From NCBI GenBank assembly GCA_029906195.1, contig JARWSJ010000001.1:2666001-2730000 (forward strand): a stretch of DNA of 64,000 bases, given 5' to 3'. The notes beneath the pieces are model-generated. The model was not told the DNA's origin. It ran no database searches and saw nothing but the letters and a program-made list of their open reading frames with translations. The stretch comes from Chitinophagaceae bacterium 26-R-25. GTDB taxonomy: Bacteria > Bacteroidota > Bacteroidia > Chitinophagales > Chitinophagaceae. Of this stretch, positions 17,003 to 25,623 are shown one piece after another; within the stretch, counting starts at the first letter, position 1, and the number at the start of each line of letters is the position of its first letter. The translations under genes were made by a program, and so were the position numbers.

Positions 17003-18142
17003 TTTCACAATAACTTCGTGCGTATAATTCGCTTTATCCGGTGAGAAATACATGTTCACATCACAATTCTTAGTATCAGCTGCACCGTTGAATTTGAAAC
17101 AGTAATCCCATTGCGTGTTATTTACGGGATACAGGTACCAGAAGGAAGGATCTGTAGACGAACTTGGCCTGCTGTTATCTGAATTCTTACTGCCCCACCA
17201 TTCGTAACTGTCTGCAGTTCCGTCGTTCACCTGCATTCTGAATTTGTAGCGTTCATCGCCACCCCAGCTTTCCTGCTTGAAAGTGATCAGTTTATTTTTA
17301 GCAGACCAGATACCATTTTTATCGTAAGCCAAATCAAACTGGATGGTGTTGTTTGGAGCAAACCATAATCCAAGTCCTTTGATCTGCATGAACTTCGCAG
17401 CTATAGTGCTGAAATCAAGATTCATACGATATACTTTTGTATCCGTGCCTGAAACCGTTGTTTCGCCTTCACCTTCCCTGATCGTGTTGCCATCGATATA
17501 ATACTTATTAGGTGTTGAACTGGTGATGTTGTCAACAAAATGATAAGTGCCTGGTTTAAGCGATGTATAAATTTCGTAGGTGCCTGAACCTGTTAATTTT
17601 AGCTTGATGGCCTTTGAAACATCGGTGCCTCCTTCGGTTGCGCTACCAGTAATGTAAACCTCAGCAGGGGGATTGTCTATACCCAAAGGACGTTTAATTG
17701 TCACGGTTCTAGTTTCTGCAGCTTTAACAGCATTTATTCCTTTTGTCGAATAGATTGTCCACAAAAACTTTCCTGATTCCAGTGGCTGCAGGCCAGCCAA
17801 CTTCGCTACCTTGTTCAATGTTTCTTTGTTAAGTGTTGCGCGGTTGTACAAACCGTTACCATCCGAAGTCATCGTATATAAAGGCTTCGCAAAATCTCCG
17901 CCTTCTTTCACAAATGAAATCGTATAGAGCACGGGACCGCCATCTTCTGCACTTGCCTGATCCCACTCAAACAATGCGGAAGATGTTGCTGTAAGATCCA
18001 CGGTGGCATTGTTTTCCGGGGAGAAGAACGTTTTTACCGCAGTTACATTGGTGTTGAAATTATCTTTTTTGTCGCAAGCCTGCAGGCCAAACAACATAAT
18101 GAGTGTGCTTAAGAATATGGTTGTATTGAATAAAGATTTCAT
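17000..18142 (-). CDS. SusE-like outer-membrane lipoprotein
   Basis: 380 residues from the ATG at 18142 (MKSLFNTT). A longer in-frame start at 18187 would overlap the SusD gene, and this one gives a clean lipoprotein signal with Cys23 in LFGLQAC. The N-terminal part matches the SusE immunoglobulin-like domain (VTAVKTFFSPENNATVDL, then FLWTIYS). The C-terminal half has two starch-binding-like beta-sandwich stretches (VYITGSATEGGTDV; GLGLWFAPNNTIQFDL). SusE-type proteins sit on the cell surface and bind polysaccharide next to SusC/D. Position after SusC and SusD fits a surface glycan-binding protein for mannan. Confidence 0.85.
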   Translation of the reverse strand: MKSLFNTTIFLSTLIMLFGLQACDKKDNFNTNVTAVKTFFSPENNATVDLTATSSALFEWDQASAEDGGPVLYTISFVKEGGDFAKPLYTMTSDGNGLYNRATLNKETLNKVAKLAGLQPLESGKFLWTIYSTKGINAVKAAETRTVTIKRPLGIDNPPAEVYITGSATEGGTDVSKAIKLKLTGSGTYEIYTSLKPGTYHFVDNITSSTPNKYYIDGNTIREGEGETTVSGTDTKVYRMNLDFSTIAAKFMQIKGLGLWFAPNNTIQFDLAYDKNGIWSAKNKLITFKQESWGGDERYKFRMQVNDGTADSYEWWGSKNSDNSRPSSSTDPSFWYLYPVNNTQWDYCFKFNGAADTKNCDVNMYFSPDKANYTHEVIVK

Positions 18143-18177
18143 TGTTTTACTTTTTTGTTTTTTCAAATTATACCGTA

Positions 18178-19785
18178 TTAATTCCAACCGGGATTTTGTG
18201 AAAGATTTGGATTCAAACCTCTTTCATCTCTTGGAACGGGCCACAGGTAATGCTTTGTTGGATCAAAGCTTCTTTTGCCCGCAATGATGTAGCCGTTGTC
18301 AACACCGGAATCGCCGAATTTTGCGCCATGCACCGTACCATTCAAAACAGTTTGTGCAATCTTCCAGCGACGAATATCAAATATGCGCAAGCCTTCCATG
18401 GCAAACTCAGCGCGTCGCTCGCGGCGGATGATATTTTGCATATCTGTTTTCGACCATGCTGCGTTAAAGTTCAGCGCATCTCCCGTGAAGCCTGCTCTCT
18501 GACGAACAGCACCCACTGTGGTGCCCCATATGGAACCGGTCATCTGGCCCAGTTCATTCTTTGCTTCTGCATACATCAGCAGTATATCAGCGTAACGGAT
18601 AAGCATCACATCGTTGCCGGATGCGAAAGTACTTCCGCTTGTTGGGTCGTAATATTTGCGGATGTAATAGCCGGTTGGTGAAGATGATGTTCCTGATTTG
18701 TATTCATCTAAAGTATTGGACCCAGGCTTAATCTTGATCGTAGCAGTAGTGCCATCTGGTTTCTTCCATGCGTAGTTATCATACACGATGGTTAAACCCA
18801 AACGTGGATCACGATTTACATAAGGATTGTTTTCATCGTAACCTGAACCGGCTTCGTGAATCGTTTTACCATTTGCCATCAAATAATCATCAACCAGTTC
18901 CTGAGTAGGAGCCATTGCATTTACACGCCCCCCGATGGACAATGGAACAAAGTCAATGAACTCTCCATGAGTAACGTCCAAAGGCACAAAGCCGCGACCG
19001 AGTATGGTTTCAACGCTGTTCTTATTTTGTGGAAGAAATAAGGCTTCGTAAGTCGGGAACAGACCGTAAGTACCGTTGTCTGTTTTATTGATCAATTTCT
19101 CGCACTCTGTAACCACTGCGGCCCAGTTGCTCTCATACAATTGTATTCTTGCCTTTAGTGCAATCACCGCTCCTTTTGAAATACGGCCAACATCCTTTGA
19201 GGTGTACTGCGTGTTTACCGGCAATACGGTTTCTATTTCGTCCAATTCTTTTAATACGTTAGCAATCACTTCTGCACGTGGTGTGCGGGCAATGGTGCGT
19301 GACTCTTCAATTGAAATATTCTTGGTAAAATAAGGAACATCACCGAACCATGTTGCCAGCTGAAAGTAATGAAAAGCACGCAGGAAACGGGCTTCAGCGA
19401 TCATTCGTGCTTTCAGGGCAGCATCCATGTTTGGGACAAGATCAATATTTTCCAACAATACATTCGTTGTTTTGATGCCTTGATAGTGATAGCCCCACTC
19501 ACTTTTTAAGCGCCCTAGTGCCGGGTCATAAATGCCTGCGGAAATAGAGTTAACGCCTTGCGCGTCTCCGCGGCCATTGTATGCATTATCCGAAAGCGCC
19601 TCATTGTAGAAGACGTTAGTTACATCTGTCATTTGATTGTAGTCCGTATTCAAAACCAGGTTGGCTTTGTCGGCAGATGTCCAGTAGTTAAGATCTGTAT
19701 AGTTGTTGGTGGGCGCAAGGTCCAGCTTCTTGCAGGCAGAAAGAGCAAGCAGCGCCACCATACATATGTTGAATGTTTTTTTCAT
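18178..19785 (-). CDS. SusD/RagB family surface lipoprotein (mannan locus)
   Basis: 535 residues. Lipoprotein signal with Cys18 (LLALSACKKLD). The TPR-like SusD core is seen in ARFLRAFHYFQLATWFGDVPYF near residue 130, and the C-terminal RRERRAEFAMEGLRIFDIRRWK and HYLWPVPRDERGLNPNLSQNPGW are diagnostic. SusD forms the lid over its SusC barrel and captures oligosaccharide on the outer surface. It lies 11 bases after the SusC gene and is certainly co-transcribed with it. Ligand: alpha-mannan oligosaccharides, inferred from GH76 and GH92. Confidence 0.95.
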   Translation of the reverse strand: MKKTFNICMVALLALSACKKLDLAPTNNYTDLNYWTSADKANLVLNTDYNQMTDVTNVFYNEALSDNAYNGRGDAQGVNSISAGIYDPALGRLKSEWGYHYQGIKTTNVLLENIDLVPNMDAALKARMIAEARFLRAFHYFQLATWFGDVPYFTKNISIEESRTIARTPRAEVIANVLKELDEIETVLPVNTQYTSKDVGRISKGAVIALKARIQLYESNWAAVVTECEKLINKTDNGTYGLFPTYEALFLPQNKNSVETILGRGFVPLDVTHGEFIDFVPLSIGGRVNAMAPTQELVDDYLMANGKTIHEAGSGYDENNPYVNRDPRLGLTIVYDNYAWKKPDGTTATIKIKPGSNTLDEYKSGTSSSPTGYYIRKYYDPTSGSTFASGNDVMLIRYADILLMYAEAKNELGQMTGSIWGTTVGAVRQRAGFTGDALNFNAAWSKTDMQNIIRRERRAEFAMEGLRIFDIRRWKIAQTVLNGTVHGAKFGDSGVDNGYIIAGKRSFDPTKHYLWPVPRDERGLNPNLSQNPGWN

Positions 19786-19796
19786 AATGCGATCGT

Positions 19797-22700
19797 TTAA
19801 AAAATTAAGTCAAGGCCAAAACCATAATAGACTGAAGTCGGATACACACGGCCACTGTTGGCGCCATTCCCGGCATATAGCTTGTTGTCAAACTCTGTTG
19901 ACTCCGGATCTATGAAAGAATTCTTTGTAACAGTAAGCAGGTTTTGTCCTGTGAGATATGCACGACATTTTTGCATTCCTATTTTACGGGCAACATTTGA
20001 CGGCAACGTGTAACCCAACTGCACATTTTTCAAACGTGCATAAGCGCCGTCGAAAATATACAGGTCAGATCCTTTTCTGTAGTTGTTAGTATTTGAGGCA
20101 CTTCCACCCACCGCCAGCCGTGGATATTTTGCGTTGATGTTATCCGGTCTCCAGTAATCGAGCTGGTGCTCAAACATTACGTAAGAGTAGTTCACGTGGA
20201 AAGGTTCCACCAACTCTCCGCGAATAGCGAAGTCACGTTTGCCAACGCCTTGAATAAAAATGCCCAGGTCAAATCCTTTCCAGCCAAGTGTGTAGTTAAA
20301 GCCAAAAGTATAGCGTGGAAAAGGGTTTCCGAGAATGTAACGATCCTGATCATCAATTACGCCATCGCCGTTTTTGTCTTTGTAGCTGATGTCACCGGGC
20401 ACCACATCAAGACCTGAAAATTTTGCTTTGTTCTTTATATCATTAAGATTCTGGAAATACCCGTCTCTTTTATATCCAACGTAAGACGCGATTGGCAAAC
20501 CTTCCGCATTGATCACCTGCAATTCTTCAAGTCCGGTTATCTGCGGTTTTCCATCAGCCATCTTTACAATTTCATTGCGTGTATCGCCTATGTTGAAGTT
20601 GAGGCTATGGCGAAATATCCTTCCACTTGTATTGTAATTAAGCGACACTTCCCATCCGCGATTTTTTACAGACGCTACGTTGAAGTCCACTTGCCCACCA
20701 CCAAAAGTACCTGGCAGCGGAGGTCTCATCAAAATATCTTTTGTAAGCTTGTGGAAATAATCAAATGATCCTGTCAGTTTTCCTTTGAAGAAAGTAAGGT
20801 CCGCTCCGATGTTGAATGTTTGTGCCACCTCCCATCTCAAATCAGGATTCGCAGTATTAAAGCCTGCTCCGGTAACAACGTTGTTGTTGAAACCATAGGC
20901 ATTTGCAAACGTGAAATAGGTTGTTTGCCACTGATAGTTACTAACGTTCTGGTTTCCGAGTGATCCGTATGAAGCCCGAATTTTAACATCATTGATGTAA
21001 TTCTTTATATCGCTGGCCGCATAAAAATCCTCCATTCCAAGGCGCCATGCACCAGAGATAGATGGGAAGAATCCCCAACGATGATCTTTTGCAAACTTTG
21101 ATGAACCGTCTTCTCTAAAGTTGAATTCGGCAAAATACTTGTCAGCAAAGGAATAAGTCAATCTTCCAATGAACGAGTTCAAACTATTCTCTGTCGTGGT
21201 TTGCGGTGTAGTTGCCAACGCATTCATATCAAGAGATGCTTTTGTGGTATCTATCTGCAAACCAAGATCCGGTGACGCATATTTATAACCAACCTTGTTT
21301 GACTTTCCTGTATAGGACTCATTTGTAACACCTGCCATCGCAGTGATACGATGCTGACCAAATGATTTGCCATATTCGAGTAACAATTGTGGATTGGTGT
21401 ATAAATTTTTGTCGTTCGCATCTCCGGTAGATGAACCTGCAATGTTACCATACTGACCTTTAGGATAGAAGGGCACATAGTCTGTTTTGTAATACTGGTG
21501 GTTCATTGTGAGATTCGCACCAAATATTCCTTTGAGGTGAAGTCCTTTAAAAATTTCAAGATCAGCATTGATGCTTCCGAAAATATTGTCGTTGTCATAT
21601 TGGCGATAACCACCTTTTTCCAAAATGCCAAGCGGGTTGAACTCAGTCAGCACGTCGTTTGTCAGGTAGCGACCAAGACTATCTTTCTGCTGGTAATATT
21701 TTGGTGTTCTCTCCGCATCTACGATCAACGTTCCGGTGTTGTATGAATGATCGTTGATGTCCGTATGCGTGTAAGCAAGAATAGTCGTGAATTTCAACTT
21801 GCCAACTTCGTTAGAAAGATTCATGCGGAAATTGTAACGTCTCAATCCTTTTTTGGGTCCGACAAAATTGCTTTGCTGGTCCATGTATCCGGCAGAAATC
21901 ATGTAAGTAGATTTATCCCTTCCCCCACTGATGCTTAAGTTGTGGTTCTGCTGAATGGCGTCTTTCAATATCTCGTCAAGGAACCATTCGTAATCGCCTC
22001 TGTCTTTCTGGGCTTGTATTTCAGCAGGTGTGTAAGTCGGCACCTGTCCTGTATTTGCATTGATGATCGCTTCATTTTTAAGGATCATGTTTTCATAACC
22101 GGGAACAGCTTTTGGCCAGATGTGCGGATGAATGCCGCTCACGATTCCATTGTAAGTGACCGTTCCTTTATCGGACTTACTTCCCTTTTTTGTTGTTACC
22201 AAAATAACACCATTCGCACTGCGGGAGCCGTAAATGGCAGCCGTTCCGGCATCTTTTAAAATAGAAATACTTTCGATATCATTTGGATTCAAAAGGTTCA
22301 AATCACCGCCGATAATACCATCGATTACCACCAGCGGATCATTGTTACCTAAGGTTCCGACACCTCGAATATTGATATTGGCAGCTTGGCCCGGCTCAAA
22401 AGATTTTTGTTGTACAATAAGGCTCGGCGCAGTTCCCTGCAACGCCTGCGTAACGTTCACATTCGGTCTGCCTTGCAGCGCCTGCGTCTTCACTACATCC
22501 ACGCCACCTGTTACAGATACTTTTCGTTGGGTACCATATCCCACCACCACCACTTCTTCAATTTTTTCCAGCGATTTCCTTAATGGTATTCTTAGTACTG
22601 TTTGGTTGCCAACAGGCACTTCCAGTGTCTCAAAACTAACAGAACTTATAACCAGGATAGCTTTATTGTCCGGCACATTTACTTTGAACTCTCCTACTTC

Positions 22701-23270
22701 ATTAGTGGAAACACCAATGGTAGTGCCCTTTACAACAACGCTTGCACCTTGAACAGCAGCTCCACTTTCATCTACTACTTTACCAGCGATCGCAATAGGC
22801 GGCGCGGTAATTGTTGTTGCGAGCTCCATTGCTTTTGGAGGCGCACTTACCGAAGGTTTCTTTTCGCTTATGCTGATCATCTTGTTGGTGATCGAATAAG
22901 TGAGTGGTTGGTCCTTCAGGCACAGCTCCATTGTTTCGTCAATAGAAGCATTGGAAATGTGCACCGTTACAGGGTTTGCTTTCTGCAATACATAGTTTGT
23001 GTAAACAAAACCATACCCTGTTTGCTTCTTGATTTTTTTGAAAACACTTTCCAGAGAAGCCTTATTTTCAGAAAGCGTTACTGTTTGCGATAATCCTTTT
23101 GCATAGATCTGCAACAGGCAACCAAACAAAATAATAAAAGTAAATTTGACGTGGAGGTGTCCCGATCCTTTATTGTCGGGCGTTTGAGTGTCGTGGTCTT
23201 TCCTCATTGCGCAAAAGACTCTACTACCTAAAGCGATAGCGCTTTTGGCCTTGCAAGCAATCCAAAACAT
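19797..23270 (-). CDS. SusC-like TonB-dependent transporter with STN domain
   Basis: 1157 residues. After a basic leader and signal (IILFGCLLQIYAKGLSQ) comes an STN domain near 65-130 (ESVFKKIKKQTGYGFVYTNY), then a carboxypeptidase-regulatory-like domain near 160-240, a TonB plug (ILKDAGTAAIYGSRSANGVILVTT is the hallmark) and a 22-strand barrel ending YYGFGLDLIF. The STN domain signals to the FecR anti-sigma encoded just upstream, so import of substrate would switch on the ECF sigma factor. Start is uncertain: Met1 or Met22 (MRKDHDT) both fit. It imports mannan oligosaccharides with SusD. Confidence 0.94.
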   Translation of the reverse strand: MFWIACKAKSAIALGSRVFCAMRKDHDTQTPDNKGSGHLHVKFTFIILFGCLLQIYAKGLSQTVTLSENKASLESVFKKIKKQTGYGFVYTNYVLQKANPVTVHISNASIDETMELCLKDQPLTYSITNKMISISEKKPSVSAPPKAMELATTITAPPIAIAGKVVDESGAAVQGASVVVKGTTIGVSTNEVGEFKVNVPDNKAILVISSVSFETLEVPVGNQTVLRIPLRKSLEKIEEVVVVGYGTQRKVSVTGGVDVVKTQALQGRPNVNVTQALQGTAPSLIVQQKSFEPGQAANINIRGVGTLGNNDPLVVIDGIIGGDLNLLNPNDIESISILKDAGTAAIYGSRSANGVILVTTKKGSKSDKGTVTYNGIVSGIHPHIWPKAVPGYENMILKNEAIINANTGQVPTYTPAEIQAQKDRGDYEWFLDEILKDAIQQNHNLSISGGRDKSTYMISAGYMDQQSNFVGPKKGLRRYNFRMNLSNEVGKLKFTTILAYTHTDINDHSYNTGTLIVDAERTPKYYQQKDSLGRYLTNDVLTEFNPLGILEKGGYRQYDNDNIFGSINADLEIFKGLHLKGIFGANLTMNHQYYKTDYVPFYPKGQYGNIAGSSTGDANDKNLYTNPQLLLEYGKSFGQHRITAMAGVTNESYTGKSNKVGYKYASPDLGLQIDTTKASLDMNALATTPQTTTENSLNSFIGRLTYSFADKYFAEFNFREDGSSKFAKDHRWGFFPSISGAWRLGMEDFYAASDIKNYINDVKIRASYGSLGNQNVSNYQWQTTYFTFANAYGFNNNVVTGAGFNTANPDLRWEVAQTFNIGADLTFFKGKLTGSFDYFHKLTKDILMRPPLPGTFGGGQVDFNVASVKNRGWEVSLNYNTSGRIFRHSLNFNIGDTRNEIVKMADGKPQITGLEELQVINAEGLPIASYVGYKRDGYFQNLNDIKNKAKFSGLDVVPGDISYKDKNGDGVIDDQDRYILGNPFPRYTFGFNYTLGWKGFDLGIFIQGVGKRDFAIRGELVEPFHVNYSYVMFEHQLDYWRPDNINAKYPRLAVGGSASNTNNYRKGSDLYIFDGAYARLKNVQLGYTLPSNVARKIGMQKCRAYLTGQNLLTVTKNSFIDPESTEFDNKLYAGNGANSGRVYPTSVYYGFGLDLIF

Positions 23271-23351
23271 AATTTTGAAAGTTAAGGTTATAAAATAATT
23301 GAGCCGGGCAGTTGTTTTAACGTGTTTAACAAGTTCTGTTTCACGGTTTAT

Positions 23352-24551
23352 TTATCGGGTTACAGTCACGTCATTTCCTTTTACTTCGAAATGAACGTTT
23401 CCAGTAAGGGCCAGCGCTTTCAATATTGAGTCCATAGCCTGATTGCGTGGGATCTCAGCCTGGAACGGATATTTCACTTTGCCTTTATAAGTAACATTGA
23501 TATTGTACCATCTCGACAATTGCCTCATGATGGTTTCTATATCAGCATCGTGAAAAATGAAGAAGTTATTTTTCCATGCCATCACCTCTTCAACGTCCAC
23601 ATCATTTTTCACTTTCATATTTCCACCCTCTTTGCATTGGGCCTGTTGATTGGGTTTCAGCAAAACACTGTTGCCGTTTCCAGCTACTACTTTTACTTTT
23701 CCTTCCAGCAGTGTTGTGCTCGTTGCCTCCTCGTCATCATACGCCATCACATTGAAGTGGGTTCCCAATACCTGTACATCGTTGTTTTTCGCATGAACCG
23801 TAAAGGATGCCGCTTTGTTATTTGCCACTTCAAAATACGCTTCACCGGTTAACGTCACTTCTCTTTTGTTGTCATCAAAAGAAACAGGAAACTTCAAAGA
23901 CGACGCAGCATTGATCCAAACCATTGTTCCGTCTGGCAATGTGAGTTGATACTGCACGCCTTTAGGCGTGGTGATCGTATTGTATTGAGTGTTGGTCTTC
24001 TCTGCTTTTCCGCTGTACACAATTTGTCCTGGTGATAGCTTGATCACTTTAATATTTCCCTGTTGGCTAAGCTGCCCGTTCTCGGCACTGTCAAGCACTA
24101 TTTGCGAACCATCTGCCAGGGTTAAAATCGCATGTTCCTGCTTCATTACTTTTCCTGCAAGAGTGGGCTGAACTCCTTTACTTTTCCAGAATGGAAATTT
24201 CAACGCAGTAATGGAAGCAAACAGTAGAATGATACTAGCTGCAGCAATCCACCGCCATTGCATCTTGCGGCGGGGCTGCATTTCGACTACATTCGTTTCC
24301 CCTTCGCTTTCAACCGACAATGGCGCTTGCTTATGTTCTGCAAGTATGGAGTTCAGGACCGGCTGCCATTTTGTTTCGTTGTACTCAAATTCCCGGGCAC
24401 CTTCGTGTTGCATCATGGTTGACAGCAATTCCTGTACCTCTTCTTTTTTATCGGCATCGTTCATTACAGCAAACAGCTCCTGCCATTCACTCTCCGTGCA
24501 TGTTTTATCGAAATAACGCTTAAATAAATATTGTAGCTTTTGCTGATCCAT
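23352..24551 (-). CDS. FecR-family anti-sigma factor
   Basis: 399 residues. The N-terminal cytoplasmic part (about 1-95) binds sigma; one membrane helix follows (WRWIAAASIILLFASITAL); then the FecR domain with TPKGVQYQLTLPDGTMVWIN, VTLTGEAYFEV and VQVLGTHFNVMAYDDE; then a C-terminal STN-like domain (ADIETIMRQLSRWYNINVTY). It holds its ECF sigma factor inactive until the STN domain of SusC reports substrate. It lies between the sigma and SusC genes, the standard order for this cascade. Confidence 0.95.
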   Translation of the reverse strand: MDQQKLQYLFKRYFDKTCTESEWQELFAVMNDADKKEEVQELLSTMMQHEGAREFEYNETKWQPVLNSILAEHKQAPLSVESEGETNVVEMQPRRKMQWRWIAAASIILLFASITALKFPFWKSKGVQPTLAGKVMKQEHAILTLADGSQIVLDSAENGQLSQQGNIKVIKLSPGQIVYSGKAEKTNTQYNTITTPKGVQYQLTLPDGTMVWINAASSLKFPVSFDDNKREVTLTGEAYFEVANNKAASFTVHAKNNDVQVLGTHFNVMAYDDEEATSTTLLEGKVKVVAGNGNSVLLKPNQQAQCKEGGNMKVKNDVDVEEVMAWKNNFFIFHDADIETIMRQLSRWYNINVTYKGKVKYPFQAEIPRNQAMDSILKALALTGNVHFEVKGNDVTVTR

Positions 24552-24560
24552 AATGACGAT

Positions 24561-24640
24561 TCAATTCAAAAAGTCAAAAGTTAAAATTCAAAAAGGGCCC
24601 CTGATTTTTGACTTTTGATTTTTTACTTTTTATTTCAATT
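24561..24640. repeat. Inverted repeat, TTTTGACTTTTGA family, copy 1
   Basis: The arm ATTCAAAAAGTCAAAAGTTA and the following AAATTCAAAAAGGG pair with TTTTTGACTTTTGATTTTTT, then ACTTTTTATTTCAATT. It lies just upstream of the FecR start. Confidence 0.8.
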
Positions 24641-24752
24641 AATAATAAGAACCCCGGGAAAAGAAAAAGGCCCATTGGGGTTCAAAATTTTTTTTCAAAT
24701 TCAAAATTCAAAAAGGTGGCCGATTTTTGACTTTTGAATTTTTACTTTTAAC
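24641..24752. repeat. Hairpin GAACCCC/GGGGTTC plus second TTTTGACTTTTGA repeat
   Basis: A seven-pair stem GAACCCC...GGGGTTC occurs near 24649-24683. A second copy of the FecR-side repeat follows (AAATTCAAAATTCAAAAAGG, then TTTTTGACTTTTGAATTTTT) and ends a few bases past the sigma factor stop codon. The whole sigma/FecR gap is therefore repeat. Confidence 0.7.
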
Positions 24753-24755
24753 TTA

Positions 24756-25349
24756 TTACTTGATTGACTTAAGCAGAATTACAATAAACAGATAGTCATA
24801 CTTGCTGTAGAGGAATGCCCGTATACTTTTCAAAGATGCCGCTAAGGTATTCTTGGCAGTTTTAGGTGAGATATTCAGTGCCTTTGCGATCTCCGCTGTA
24901 TTCATTCCATGCTGGCGGTTGAGTATGTACACATTTTTTCTCTGCTCCGGCAATGCGTTGATTGCAGCTTGCAGGTTGATTTCCAACTCTTTGTATTGCA
25001 TCTGTTCACCGGGAGTTTCCAGATCGTTTACTTCAGTTGTCTTACTGGCAACTGCTGTCATTGCTTTCTCCGCCACCATCTGAGAGCGGATCATTCTATA
25101 ACATTCATTCGCCGCCACTTTATATAACCAGGCATTGGGATTGTCAATATCGCCTAGTTTTTCGCGGTTCGTCCAAATGCGAATAAAAGTTTGCTGAACG
25201 AGTTCTTCTGCGTTGGAGTCATTATGCGTGCGGCTGAATAAGAAGGCATGAAGCTTAGGAGCGTACGATTTAAACAAAGTAGCAAAGGCTACTTCATCCC
25301 CGTTGGCAATTAGTTTGAATAATTCTTTTTCAGGCAAATAATCTAACAC
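24756..25349 (-). CDS. ECF sigma-70 factor (FecI-like, Bacteroidota type)
   Basis: 197 residues from a GTG at 25349. Region 2 contains AFATLFKSYAPKLHAFL, then NAEELVQQTFIRIWTNREKL and NPNAWLYKVAANECYRMIRS. Region 4 has INALPEQRKNVYILNRQHGM, then TAEIAKALNISPKTAKNTLA, the DNA-binding helix for the -35 element. It directs RNA polymerase to the mannan locus when released by FecR. First gene of the mannan regulatory cascade, all on the minus strand. No ATG exists in frame close by, so the GTG start is likely. Confidence 0.93.
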   Translation of the reverse strand: MLDYLPEKELFKLIANGDEVAFATLFKSYAPKLHAFLFSRTHNDSNAEELVQQTFIRIWTNREKLGDIDNPNAWLYKVAANECYRMIRSQMVAEKAMTAVASKTTEVNDLETPGEQMQYKELEINLQAAINALPEQRKNVYILNRQHGMNTAEIAKALNISPKTAKNTLAASLKSIRAFLYSKYDYLFIVILLKSIK

Positions 25350-25377
25350 TGCTATATGGTTATAAGAGTGATGAAAC

Positions 25378-25385
25378 CAAAAATA
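25378..25385 (-). promoter_or_regulatory. Possible -7 element for the sigma factor gene
   Basis: TATTTTTG on the minus strand is a perfect TAnnTTTG match, about 30 bases upstream of the GTG start. A TTG exists further up, but its spacing (28 bases) is too long for a normal -33 element. Confidence 0.4.
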
Positions 25386-25455
25386 GGAAAAAATAAATTA
25401 GGAATTAAAAATTCAATGTCGTTTAGTTAAGGTGCTTAAAAAACTAAAGCGTGTT

Positions 25456-25547
25456 GCTTGTCATCCCGACGAAGGAGGGATCTGAGGGCTTAATCAGGCA
25501 ACGTGTTAATGTCAAACCCAGATCCCTCCTTCGTCGGGATGACAAGC
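25456..25547. repeat. Long hairpin, GTCATCCCGACGAAGGAGGG family
   Basis: GCTTGTCATCCCGACGAAGG, then AGGGATCT (25456-25483), is perfectly complemented by AGATCCCTCCTTCGTCGGGA, then TGACAAGC (25520-25547). The loop is about 36 bases. It lies between the two sugar loci, downstream of the hybrid sensor gene, and could end its transcription. Confidence 0.92.
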
Positions 25548-25623
25548 AGTCTTTCGTTACTGGTTATAACCTTTACGCAATTTCAAAGCTTGCTTAATTA
25601 AAATGACATTGAATTCCCAACTA

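Noticed and set aside
25456-25547. Insertion sequence or MITE with terminal repeats
   Set aside because: There is no visible target-site duplication or transposase, and the whole element is a hairpin of about 92 bases; a MITE is not excluded but cannot be supported here.
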